Assembly (NCBI GenBank): GCA_963693315.1
Contig: OY856186.1
Coordinates: 378,981,522 to 379,045,521, forward strand
Reading direction: 5' to 3'
DNA length: 64,000 nucleotides
DNA from: Diogma glabrata
Lineage: Eukaryota; Arthropoda; Insecta; Diptera; Cylindrotomidae
Within the stretch, counting starts at the first letter, position 1; each line of letters opens with the position of its first letter. The position numbers and the translations under genes were made by a program. This document shows positions 21,872-32,613 of the stretch, one piece after another. The notes under the pieces were generated by a model that saw only the letters and a program-made list of their open reading frames with translations, was not told where the DNA came from and searched no databases.

Positions 21872-22717
21872 TAGGGATGGAAAAGTCGATTCCGATTCTA
21901 CTCGAGAATCGACTTTTCTGCTAAAATAATCGATTATAAAGAATCGATTTTTCACTTTCAAAGTCGATCAAGAATCGATTCTTAGTATTCGATTTTTTTG
22001 ACATTAGAAAACATTAAAAAAACATTTCTTCGTCATGGTTTTTCAATTAATTTGTTCAAACTTTATCCACAAATGTGATTGCTTAAAAAAAAAAATTCAA
22101 CTAACAAAAAGTGTTGCGTTTGATCATGAAAGTGAATACACTGCATATCATCAACGCTCTTCACATGGTAATGGTATTTGGGATTTTTTAGACGACTCTT
22201 TGATACAAAACCATCAAAATAGTGACAGTGATGAAGTAGGCGGGTTGCCGATTGAATTAAAACAATTCATTAATCGGCCAACAGTTGACAGCAAAAGTAA
22301 TCCGGATCCAATTATCACATGGAAAACACTCAAAAATGAAAACCCAAATTTATCAGAAATATGCCACGTCAACCATCAACCATGTGAGCGTTTATTTTCA
22401 TACTATGGTCTGATTGCAAATCAGATTTGAAGTCGTTTAACGCCTAATCATTTAAATATACTACTTTTCTTAAGATCATGTTACAGAAAATAAGTGGTTT
22501 TCATAAGTTGATTGTCTAAAATTTATTTTGAATAAATGTATATCAATGAAATATAAATTTAAATTTTTTTCAGTTAAAGCTAGTTTTCTTAACATAGGAA
22601 TCGATTAAAATCGAAAGAATCGACTTTTGCAGCCGGAGAATCGATTCTGAGAATCGAAATGTATAAAATCGAAGTAGGAATCGAGAATCGACTTTTCTAT
22701 AAATCTTTCCATCCCTA
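21872..22717 (+). mobile_element. hAT-superfamily element, 846 bp, deleted copy
   Basis: Flanked by TGCCACCA on both sides (21864-21871 and 22718-22725), an 8-bp duplication, with TIRs TAGGGATGGAAA../..TTTCCATCCCTA. The uninterrupted target survives in the left TIR of the host element, which confirms the boundaries. Subterminal regions are packed with AATCGATT/GAATCGA words in both orientations, as expected of hAT transposase-binding repeats. Inside is the C-terminal remnant of a transposase. Confidence 0.92.
22035..22487 (+). pseudogene. hAT transposase, C-terminal (dimerisation) remnant
   Basis: The frame from 22035 shows 'PIELKQFINRPTVDSKSNP' then 'WKTLKNENPNLSEICHVNHQ' and 'ERLFSYYGLIANQI', matching the hAT C-terminal dimerisation motif order (W..L..A.., P.ER.FS..G). 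A TGA at 22428-22430 breaks it, and the same frame goes on as 'SRLTPNHLNILLFLRS', the rest of the motif. The DDE catalytic core is missing, so the element is non-autonomous. Confidence 0.8.
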
Positions 22718-22996
22718 TGCCACCATTACCAAAAACTACGTGAAAAATCCTCAAAATTCAACCGCGCATAACTCCGATTCAGAGTACACAAAAAATAAAA
22801 GCAGAAATTACTTTTTTCCTTGCGTCAATACCAACAAAATATCAAAATTTCAGATTTTTAAAAAATAGTTGTTTTTTTTTCGATGTACGTTTTCAAAATA
22901 ATAGATATTTTTTATTGTTTATTCGATCATTCAATTTCTAAAAAATAGTTTACCACGGTATTGATTAGAATTTCTCTGATGGAATCTTGTAACCTT

Positions 22997-23529
22997 TTAT
23001 TTGTTTGGTAATATTCTAAAATCATTTTTGATTGAGAACATTCGTTTAACATCCAGGAGACTTAAATTTGAGTTTTGTGCAGTAACAAATGATGAAGTTA
23101 TGGTATTCGCTAGTGAATGCGGTAATGTTGATGATGTTGAAGCTACGTTTATTTGTGAAACCGAAAAAGTGGGACTAATATCAATTTTTTGTCTCCACAA
23201 TTTGAAATGCTGATTAAAATTGATAATATCACCCATTTTAAACTGCTTAAGAAGAGTTGGTATAACTTCGCTTTCCAGACGTTTTAATTGATCAACAAAT
23301 ATATTTTGTTCTGAAAATAGATTTATCCATAATTATTATTTTAACAATAAGTTAATTGAAGTTCACCTTTAAAATAAGACAGCAAGTGAACTAGGTCCCA
23401 ACTTTCAAGCAACATGTTCAATTCTTGAGCCTAAGCTTCTTCATTATTAAAGATTGAAGCGGATTGAATATAATCTTCATCATCATTACTTAGATAATAT
23501 GTTGTATATTCCTGACTATTATTTTCCAT
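22997..23529 (-). pseudogene. SAM-like N-terminal exons of a repeat-family gene
   Basis: ATG at 23529. Exon 1 runs to 23367 (donor G|GTGAAC) and exon 2 starts at 23310 (acceptor TTTTCAG), with codon phase kept. Together they read '..LNMLLESWDLVHLLSYFKEQNI' and 'FVDQLKRLESEVIPTLLKQF', then 'FNQHFKLWRQK', the spacing of a SAM-like domain found at the front of large transposon-associated proteins of arthropods and fish. A TAG at 23431-23433 lies in frame before the domain. The rest of the gene would lie below 22997, where the long-TIR element begins, so the gene looks truncated. Function unknown. Confidence 0.5.
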
Positions 23530-23796
23530 ATCGTATTTTTGCGTGAATATTTTTATGTTTGATAGGTTATTACAACTAAGTTAAAAAATCTTTTTTCTAT
23601 GCGAAAAGTAAACTCACTAGTGTAAAAAAATAACAAATTATAGTTGCTATGGTTTTTCATATAATTTTACAAAGTATTTTAAACAACGTAACCATGAAAA
23701 AATAGAATATGAATTTTGAATGTTTTGTTGTCAATTTATAACTTTATAACTTATAGTAAATATCGATTATATATTAGTATCATAGAAAAAATTGCA

Positions 23797-23914
23797 TTTC
23801 CTACGCGAGATAAAAATGTTTTTCGTTCGTAAACATGTCTCACTCGACGCTAGCGCGTCTCGTGAACAAATGTTTACTCACGGAAAAAACAATGTTTTCA
23901 TCTCTTGTAGGAAA
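23797..23914. repeat. Hairpin element with GC-rich loop
   Basis: Inverted arms TTTCCTACGCGAGATAAAAA../..TTTTCATCTCTTGTAGGAAA with a second inner pairing (GTAAACAT / ATGTTTAC). The centre CTCGACGCTAGCGCGTCTCG is far more GC-rich than the surroundings. It looks like a ~118-bp foldback MITE. Confidence 0.65.
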
Positions 23915-24229
23915 ATATACTATTTTTAAAAATTATTTCTAATTTTGTTTTCATAAATATTAATTGTAATTTGAATTACATATAAGAAATAATCTTGAAA
24001 TTTAATTAAATATTAAATTAACAAAGCTATCAAATACAGATATATGTATCTACATGATTTTTAATATTTAAAAAAATATCTTTAAATTATTATTTTCAAA
24101 TTTTTTTGACAATTTAGATAATGATATAAACTTAAATTATAAAATACCTGTGCTTTAGAAGTTAATTATGTAGCTTGAAGAATTAAACATATGTATATTA
24201 TATTAACCATAATTAAAATAACAAGACCC
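23915..24229. other. AT-rich spacer
   Basis: No feature that I can support. Confidence 0.5.
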
Positions 24230-25841
24230 AGGCTATTCAAAATACGTTTTAAGGCAGTTTTTGTTATATATGTTTTATGGTTGCCTAGATATTACACGTA
24301 ATTTTTTATATTGTTTCGTTTTGAATGGTTGCTTTGATATTTTTAATAAATCTACAGACCTTTTAGCACAAATTAGTTTATATTTAGAGTTAATAAATTT
24401 GTACAAAAAAGTTTGGGAGTAATAAATAAGTAAATGTGAAGAAGAGAATTGAAAAATCAATTCAACATATATATGTTTAATAGTTCTTAATAGGGGAATG
24501 TTAATCAAACAAACATATTAATATGTTATATTTAATTAATACCTTTCTTTATTTCGAATCATAAACCTCATATCTGGTAGCAATGTAACATGAAGAAGTG
24601 GACAGATGAATGTTGTTATATCTTTTAAAAACCATTGCTTACATATCGATGGATTCACCCAATATGATGAGAAATGTTTAGAGTATGACAATACTTCTAT
24701 TTCTTGACAAAGAATCAATGTCTCCAAATTAAGAAACATCACAATTTGATCAATTTTGTAGAACCGAATTTTATCAGTAAAAGCGGATAAGAAAAGTTCT
24801 TTTTTATATAATTTGCCATTAAATTGAACTTCACTATAAAAAGTAATGTGATCCAAAGATATCCCAAAATGTTGACTTATTTCAATCAAAATTTGTAATT
24901 TTTGTTCTTCAAGCTTTTTATCTACCATAAGTTTGAGTTTAGGTTCACTATTTAAAAACAACGCAAATTGTAATTGACTCTTCTTAGCCAGCGATAAACA
25001 TATGTTTTTTCTTGAAGTAATTGAGCGAGCATATGTTTTAAATGGATTATGTTTGGATTCATATCTAAATGGCCAGTAATACCGCGGTGGACCTGAATGC
25101 TCAATAACGTCAGGGTAATGCAATAAAAAATGGTGTTTGGGTTTCAAGGTATCATTGAAATAGTTGACATAGTCTGAACAAAGTAGTTTTATATACGTTT
25201 TCGAACTATTTCACTTTATTTTAAATTATAATTTTACAGCATTAAAAATATAGCGTCTTTAATAGAACCAACTAAGAATTAAAGAATTATTAAAATCACA
25301 CGTATGTTAAAATAAATTGTTAGACAAATTATTTTGTATATGCTATTATTTCTTGATGAATTCTATCTTTCTTGAACATACAAACTACAACATATTTACT
25401 CTATTTCATCAAAGTTTGTTGCTTAAATCCACAAAAAAATCTTGTACATAGGATTAAAAATATTTTAAATTCTTCATTAAATGATTGTACTAGCGACTAA
25501 TTATTTTTAGAATCTACCAAGACTTTTCAGGTTTAATCAACCATCAATTTTAGTACCACTATCAAAATATTTGTTATTTCTACGCTATCTGTGTGAACCG
25601 ATGACAAAACACTTTTAAATTCAACCACATAGGCTTAAATTCAAATTTATTAACAATGCTTGTACCGATAACAAAAAGTTGGTAGTTTCTTTCAAATTTT
25701 TGTTTGTATAATCTTCTGTAATTGTTTTGTAAAATTGACAAAATGATTGTCAAGGTTTGACAACAGCTTTGTCTATTTTACTTAATTTTTATTTATGTTA
25801 CAAACCACAATCAACAAAATCCATATTGTAGAATAGCCCAA
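24230..25841 (-). mobile_element. Putative small DNA element with GGCTATTC-type ends
   Basis: The left end reads CCA|GGCTATTCAAAATACG (24231 on) and the right end, reversed, TTGGGCTATTCTACAAT (25841 down to 25824). The ends share GGCTATTC and resemble the GGGCTATT end of the long-TIR element. The segment contains the 'KPKHHFLLHYP' exon and no other gene. The TIR is short and imperfect and no duplication is obvious, so this call is tentative. Confidence 0.35.
24536..25207 (-). pseudogene. 'KPKHHFLLHYP' domain exon, transposon-associated gene
   Basis: The frame is open from an acceptor-like AATAG| at about 25208 down to the stop at 24536, about 220 codons without a proper ATG. It reads 'NYFNDTLKPKHHFLLHYPDVI', 'YYWPFRYESKHNPFKTYA' and 'TSRKNICLSLAKKSQLQFA'. 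This (K-P-K-H-H-F..HYP..FR.E.KH..FK..) is a recurring C-terminal block in large, mostly uncharacterised metazoan proteins tied to DNA transposons. The same families start with a SAM-like domain, as in the fragment at 22997-23529, but here the C-terminal part lies upstream of it on the same strand, so the two pieces are not one gene in order. Function unknown. Confidence 0.5.
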
Positions 25842-26386
25842 CATATTTTTTTCAGTGTACAATAGTTAATACAAAACACGTATGTAAGCCAATATAAATG
25901 TTTTGAGATTTTTTCTTATCTCCCCTTTCTAGCGCTATTATGGCAGGACCAGAACCAGAAAATTGTTCTATAGTACAGCGAACATAACAGCATAGAAAAA
26001 TATAGATTTTTAACAATTTTTAAAAACAATGTAGGTTGAAAACATTTGATATTTTTGGGACAAAACTGGGTTATAATATACATTTTCAAACATTTAATAA
26101 TTTAAACCGATTTAATAAAATGAACTTGAAGAAACTCAGTACGAAATTTCGTTGTCATTGCCGATGTAGGGGGTTGTGAGAAAGGTTCGGGGCTCAACGC
26201 GAACCCTATATTTAATTTTTATTGTTTTGGTTTATTTTTTTTATAGAAAATTTTTTTTTCCTTTTTATTCATAAAAATTCCATTTACGGCATTTAAATCT
26301 TTCGATAATGTAGTTTTTCAAAATAATTGCTTTAATTGTCTTTTAGCCGTTTCGTTCAAATTTATATTGTTGCGATATTAATAAGA
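25842..26386. other. Intergenic, no gene seen
   Basis: AT-rich. A short GC-richer patch at 26160-26205 has no ORF. Confidence 0.5.
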
Positions 26387-26828
26387 ATAGTAGATTCTTG
26401 TAAAGGTAGCGAAATCCGAAATTCGACGTCCACGCCGTGCTGCCTGGGTAATGCTGACAGAATTAGGTTGGTGTATTGGAGACAAGCAGAGTAAAAACTG
26501 CTTAGTCTATGACGCTACATCACGGCGAATTGGCGCTCTACAACCAATGCGACTCAAGCGTCTGTTCTCCATGTCAGGGGCGGCTTGGAGCGGGCGTCTG
26601 TCTTGAATCAAGCGGCTCGCTATATAAATGTGTAAAAGGTTGTTTCTGGTGACCTTAATATGCAGAACGGACCCATTCACGACAATTTGGGTTGGGCCTA
26701 AGGTTAACACCCTAACCCCGGAAAAAAACTAATATGTTAAATTTGGTTATCAGAAAGAGAAAAACAGACCCGGAAACAACAATAGAATTTTACCTGGACG
26801 TGAAAAAGGACCAGACTACCGAATCGGA

Positions 26829-28388
26829 ACGTGGAACGTGCGCAGCCTGAGCGCTCCTGATGCTCTTATAAGTCTAGAAACAGAGGCTGAGAGGTATAGG
26901 ATGGATATTATTGCTCTACAAGAAATTAGACAGCCGATAATCGGAAAACAAGATTTGGATAGTCGCTCTCTATACTGTAGTGGTCATCCTTCCCGAAGAG
27001 AATTTGGAACTGGCTTTCTTGTTGGTGCACGCATACAAGAAGCCGTGATGAAATTCATCCCGGTCAGTGAGAGGATATGCTACCTACGTGTACGCGGTAC
27101 ATATAACAATATTTCTCTTATTGCCGTGCATGCACCAACTGAAGCTAAGACCGTCGACGAGAAGGATAATTTCTACATAACACTGGAAGAGGTTATGAAA
27201 CAAACAGCAACACGCGACTTCATTATGGTTCTTGGTGACTTTAATGGACAGGTTGGAAGAGATATCTCTTATGGAAATGTGGTGGGTCCCAACAGCCTGC
27301 ATTTGAATTCGAATGATAATGGTGAGAGAATGACTGAGTTTGCATTATCAAATAATTTGAGAATTGCCAGTACGTTCTTTCCGCATCGATCGATTCATAA
27401 GCAGACTTGGGTCTCACCGAATGGAAATACTCGAAATCAAATTGATCACGTTCTAGTAACAACACGTTTCTTTTCGAGCGTTCTGGATGTGCGATCCTTT
27501 AGAGGTGCATACATTGGAAGTGACCACTTCCTTGTATGTGCAACGATAAGGTTCCACTTCCCAAATCCAGGCATTCCAAAATTCAATCAACGGAAACGTT
27601 TTAACCTCTCATCATTAAAGAATGCTGAAACAGAAGAGAGATATCAAATCCATATTGCCGAAACATTGGAGAAATCAGAAACCATTAATGGAGACGTCGA
27701 TAAGTCATGGTATTTGCTCAAAGATGCTGTTTTAAGCGCTGCTGAGGGAATACTTGGACGACCAGAGAACCACTCCCAGAAGCCATGGATGGATCAAGCA
27801 TGCCTTGATGCTATCCAATACAAAAGAGATTGCTATCTGAAGTGTCTACAAGGACGCAACACCAGGTCCACGAAGGAGAATTATAAACTGGCAAGACAAG
27901 CCGTTACAAAGCTATGTAGACGAACGAAGAGAGAATGGTGGAAGAGACAGTGTGAGGAGATTGAAAGCTTCAATAAGGAACATCAATCGCGTAACTTCTT
28001 TCAACAGGTTAAAACCTTAAAGAAGGGTCAAACTAGATCGACTGCTATTCAAAACGAAGATGGAGAGCTACAAGTAGACCTTAAAAATATTTTAGATACT
28101 TGGGCCGCTTATTTTGAGAATCTTCTCAACTTAAGTGACCAGCAACAAGTCGGGCGACGAGCTAAGCTTATTCGTGCGTCAAAGGTACATGTAGAAGAAC
28201 CCACCAGAGAGGAATTCGATGCGGCGCTGTCAAAATTAAAATGCAATAAAGCACCTGGTATCGACGATATAACATCCGAAATGATTGTACATGGTGGCGA
28301 AACTCTATCCTTAAGATTGTTTGAACTTGTTCAAATGATCTGGAGGACTGAAACCATGCCACACAGGACTGGAACACATCTATGCTGA
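26829..28388 (+). pseudogene. LINE ORF, endonuclease half
   Basis: Starts at 'GTWNVRSL', the first strand of an APE endonuclease. Catalytic landmarks follow: 'IIALQEIR' (Glu), 'VLGDFNGQVG' (Asp-Asn), 'NQIDHVLV' and 'IGSDHFLV' (the last Asp-His). The frame then enters the RT linker 'FDAALSKLKCNKAPGIDDI' and stops at 28386-28388 because of a small insertion near 28360. The first ATG is uncertain, as the frame is open upstream of 26829 without an obvious start. The enzyme nicks target DNA for target-primed reverse transcription. Confidence 0.85.
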
Positions 28389-29724
28389 TACCAATCCATA
28401 AAAAAGGTAATCGCCTACAATGTGCAAACTACAGAGGAATCGCCCTCCTCTGCACAGCATATAAAATCTTTTCCTACATTTTGCTATCCAAAATCAATCC
28501 TTTTGCTGAACAACTGTTTGGAGAATATCAGTGGTTTTTCGGCGGGGCCGAGGTACCACCGATGCACTTTTCTCGATAAGGATGATTTTGGAAAAGTGTC
28601 GAGAGTTCAACATACCTGTGCACCAACTTTTCATTGATTTCAGGCAGGCCTACGACTCTCTCGAACGAGAGACTCTATGGTCTGCTCTGGTGTCACTGGG
28701 AATTTCTGGTAAACTGGTATCACTATGCAAAATGACAGTACAGAACTCTCAATGCTGTGTACGAGTAGAGAACGAAATATCAAAGTTTTTTAAAGTCGAC
28801 TCCGGTTTAAGACAAAGTGATGCTATCTCTCCTATACTTTTTAATCTAGCCTTGGAATATGTGTGCCGTCAAAAGAAACTACCGACTAATAACAATATCT
28901 TGTCAATAAACTCAGTACAGATGATTGCTTACGCTGATGATGTTGTCATCCTCGGCCGAAGTGAAGCTGTTATGAGTGAGACTTTCAAGTCGTTTGAGAG
29001 TGGTGCTAGGAAAATTGGTCTGCAAATTAACTACAATAAAACCAAACATATGAATGTTTCAAGAGAGGCTGAGAAGAAAGATTTGATGTGCGGCGATGAA
29101 CGAATTGAGGGAGTTGAATCTTTTAAATATTTGGGATCAATGCTTGACTCAAACAACAGCATACTTACAGATATTAAAGCTCGAATCGCTGCAGGTAATC
29201 GAACTTTCTACTCAATTAAACCTCTCCTTGGATCACCGTATGTATCAACTAACACCAAGCTCAAGTTATACAAGACATTGATTAGACCGGTTGTGATGTA
29301 TGGGTCACAAACGTGGACCCTTACACAAAATGACGAATCGCATTTATCTGTATTTGAGCGTAAGATCCTACGCTACATTTTTGGTCCACTTAAGACAGAC
29401 GATGGAGAGTATAGAACCCGGTATAACTTTGAGATCAGAGACCTTCTTGAGGGTCCTGATATAATAGGTTGTATCCGTTCTAATAGGATTGCTTGGTTTG
29501 GGCATGTTCTACGAGCGGATTCACAGTCTGGAATGATTAGAAAAATGTACGTTAGTACCCCAGGGAGTGGTAGACCGCGAGGTAGACCACGACTACAATG
29601 GGAGACTGACGTAATAAACGACCTTAAAAAAATCGGCTGCCATGGTAATTATGTCGCTGTTGCGAATGACCGTGGTGAATATTCAAAGCTGATTAACCTG
29701 GCAACGCTCCTACATGGAGCATGA
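28382..29724 (+). pseudogene. LINE ORF, reverse-transcriptase half (two frames)
   Basis: The first piece (28382-28579) carries 'LIPIHKKGNRLQCANYRGIALL', the RT 0-1 motifs. After a one-base change near 28537 the second frame runs to 29724 with 'LFIDFRQAYDSL', 'DSGLRQSDAISPILFNLALE' (where GLRQGD is usual), 'IAYADDVVILG' (catalytic DD), 'KFKYLGS'-type and 'KLKLYKTLIRPVVMYGSQTW', and ends with 'RPRGRPRLQWETDV'. So the copy carries two frameshifts but no large deletion. Confidence 0.85.
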
Positions 29725-29728
29725 ACGC

Positions 29729-29779
<51 letters not shown>

Positions 29780-30659
29780 TTCTTGTATGAGCTTAGAATG
29801 AATGCAATTCTTCACGAGGATGAAGTTTCCCGGAACGAACGTAGCGAGTGGAGGGAATCATCCGAGTGAAGAATTGCCTTCATCCTAAGCGAATACAAGA
29901 TACTATTTTATCCACGACTACAAATATTTCAAATAACTTCATTCAAGTTTTCCTGTAAAAGTTTATATCACCATATTGAAATAAATCTATGAAATATAAA
30001 ACAAAACAAAACATGTTTGTTTATTTTATATGTGTTGTTCTTGTTTTATCTGTTTATATTACTATACCAACAAATCAAGTTTTTAATTTGTTAAGGGAAT
30101 TTTGAATAAATAAAATGGAATGAAATAAATAAAAAAGAATTTGATATATAGAAAGTGTTAACGCTGGATATGTCTGACCTGGAAAAAAACAATTCAAAAA
30201 ATTAAGTCAATCAAACTTACAACAGTTCTGCGATCCATCGTTGACATATTCTACTGCTTATCCAAGGAATCATACTGTAAGAAAAAAAAAGAAAAGGATT
30301 AATGATTGTATTGTTGGTTATTTAATTAATTATGATTAACTTACTTTAATATTTTGATAATGTTGTTGTTTGTTCTAAAATGTCATTCTGACATTAAGTT
30401 ATTTATCTAATGAGTTCACGTTTTCACCACCTTTTCAAAAACTGGCGTATCGTTGATCGATATGCAGTTTTAGTTCAGCAATACTGGTTGCGGTGTTGAA
30501 AATGTGTGGCTCTGTTGAGAGAAAAGGGGTTCCACGTATTTCATTTTAGATTTTTTATAGCTTTGTATTGAGATATTTTTTTGATTTTTGTTTCTCATAT
30601 TGATTGTGGTTTTCATTCTGGTGGAATAAAGTATTTTAAATTGCTGTAATTATATTTGG

Positions 30660-30892
<233 letters not shown>

Positions 30893-31599
30893 TTAGTAAT
30901 GGCAAGCTGTGTTCCCTTTTTGTTGTGATGATGCTATGGTGCTAGGATTTTGCCGGTCGTCAATGCTGAGGATAAGTATAGTTTGATAAATATTTGTGAC
31001 CATATGGTTTTGAATCCATCATTGTTGAAATTATTTGTATTGAATCTTCGTCATTGCTGATAATACATTTTAGTTCCGGATCTTGTTCGCGCTCATGGTT
31101 ATTACAGTGGTTACAGCTGCCAGTCGTCGATGCTGATGATGATTATATAGCTTTGATAAATATTTTTTGTGACCACATGGTGTTGAATTCATCATTATAT
31201 TGTTCGTCGTCATTGCTGATAATACATATAGTTAGTTCCTGATTATTTATGCTCATCGTTACTATTGAGATTATGTATATTAAATCTTCGTCAATCCTAA
31301 TAATACATATAGTTCCTGATCATTCATGCTCATCGTTATTATTGAGATTGCTTATATTGAATCTTCGTCAATGCTGATGATACATATAGTTAGTTCCTGA
31401 TTATTTTATGCTCATCGTTATTATTGAGATTGCTTATATTGAATCTTCGTCAATGCTGATGATACATATAGTTAGTTACTGATTATTTATGCTCATCGTT
31501 ACTATTGAGACTACTTATACTGAATCTTCGTCATTACTGATAGTACATATAGTTTCTGATTATTTATACTCATCGTTACTATTGAGATCATTTGTATTG

Positions 31600-31980
31600 A
31601 ATCTTCGTCATTGTTCGTCTGATAAATTTATGCACATCGTTATTATTGAGATATAGTTCCTGATTTATTTTATATTCATCGTTATCATCTTCGTCATTGC
31701 TGATAAATTTATGCACATCGTTATTATTGAGATATCGTTCCTGATTTATTTTATATTCATCGTTATCATCTTCGTCATTGCTGATAAATCTATGCACATC
31801 GTTATTATTGAGATATAGTTCCTGAGTTATTTTATATTCATCGTTATTATCTTCGTCATTGCTGATAAATTTATGCACATCGTTATTAGTGAGATATAGT
31901 TCCTGAGTTATTTTATATTCACCATTATTATCTTCGTCATTGCTGATAAATTTATGCACATCGTTATTATTGAGATATAG
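31600..31980. repeat. 81-bp minisatellite, ~4 copies
   Basis: Unit core GATAAATTTATGCACATCGT..GAGATATAGTTCCTGA..CTTCGTCATTGCT, about 81 bp, so each copy keeps the same frame. On the minus strand it encodes repeats of 'HKFISNDEDNNDEY'. The 3' LTR array (46090-46375) has one unit fewer. Confidence 0.85.
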
Positions 31981-32191
31981 TTCCTGAATTATTTATGCTT
32001 ATCGTTGTCAAAGTGGTTATAGTTGACGGGCGTCGATGTTGATGATAATTATAATGCCTGATAAATGTACGTGACCACAAATTCAACGTTATTGAGACGG
32101 AAGAATTCAGGTTGCTTCCATACGTATGCAATCAACATTTTCATCATCATCAAGGTTAATGATTAACACAATACAGTCCACTTTGGCCACT

Positions 32192-32208
32192 TGGTCCTTC
32201 GAGCCGGA
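32192..32208 (+). other. Primer-binding site, tRNA-Tyr type
   Basis: TGGTCCTTCGAGCCGGA begins 2 bp after the LTR and matches the complement of the insect tRNA-Tyr 3' end (..CCGGCTCGAAGGACCA) over its length; tRNA sequence recalled from memory. Confidence 0.75.
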
Positions 32209-32613
32209 TTTGGAAGCAGGTATTCAAGATTTTTAGTATCAATTTATATATAATATCATTTTTTGTTTGTCTTGTTTATTGAACATATATATTTTTAGAA
32301 ATTTAATAATTATACATTGGATATGTAACCATACAAATAACCGATTTGTTAATCATAACTGCCTTTGCCATAGTAGTTGGGACGCCAATATTTTCGATTG
32401 ATAACCTTGTGAATTGCCTCTCACTAAATTGTACACGTTTGTATTCTGTGTGGTGGCAGTGAACTGTGTTGAACACAGTGACGATTCCAATTACCAGTCA
32501 TTTCTTTAATCATTTTCATTTCATTGGTACAAACCAAGTTGTATGCATATTTTGTCGCTATTCTACTTCCGTAGTGTTCACAACTTCTCCTCGTAGTTTT
32601 TCCCTTTGTGAAA
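32209..32613 (+). other. BEL leader
   Basis: About 400 bp between primer-binding site and gag, no ORF on the plus strand; the minus-strand ORF over 32424-32810 is a shadow of gag. Confidence 0.5.

Larger units (their letters stand above)
4903..22904 (+). mobile_element. Long-TIR DNA-transposon-like element with nested insertions
   Basis: Two inverted copies of a ~600-bp sequence bound this segment: 4903-5510 on the left and 21464-22904 on the right (the right one split by a hAT element). The left end reads AT|GGGCTATTATTTTG. The right end reads ..CAAAATAATAG|AT, so the terminal CCC is lost there and the duplication is at most AT or ATAT. The only non-nested coding content between the TIRs is the cysteine-rich gene at 5894-6890, so that gene is the candidate transposase or accessory gene. 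The GGGCTATT end recalls the ISL2EU group, which I infer weakly. Without the nested insertions the element would be about 3 kb. Confidence 0.6.
21464..22904 (-). repeat. Right TIR of the long-TIR element, split by a hAT
   Basis: Reverse complement of 4903-5510, interrupted at 21872-22717. Removing the insert and one 8-bp duplication leaves ~590 bp against ~600 bp on the left, so the two arms agree in length. Scattered substitutions separate the arms. Confidence 0.85.
26403..29776 (+). mobile_element. APE-type LINE (RTE-like), ~3.4 kb, recently inserted
   Basis: Bounded by an 11-bp duplication AGATTCTTGTA (26392-26402 and 29777-29787) and ended by a run of about 47 A. It contains a 5' leader of ~430 bp, an endonuclease and an RT, all on the plus strand, in one ORF now broken twice. 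The RT resembles the RTE/BovB-related group; the clade is my inference. Confidence 0.9.
26387..29907. mobile_element. Hairpin MITE (~140 bp), split by the LINE
   Basis: The left edge AATAGTAGATTCTTGTA (26387-26402) is separated from the rest (29777-29907) by the LINE. Without the LINE it is a palindrome: ATTCTTGTATGAGCTTAGAA..CAATTCTTCAC pairs with GTGAAGAATTG..CTAAGCGAATACAAGATA. The loop contains CGGAACGAACGTAGCGAGTG. An inverted second copy is at 41207-41342. Confidence 0.75.

Noticed and set aside
31588..31959. Antisense 'HKFISNDEDNN' repeat ORF in the BEL LTR as a protein gene
   Set aside because: It is a by-product of an 81-bp minisatellite; no start context or domain. Kept only as an observation on the period.
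31260..31980. CRISPR-like array
   Set aside because: The repeats are contiguous and diverged without unique spacers, and the DNA is eukaryotic.
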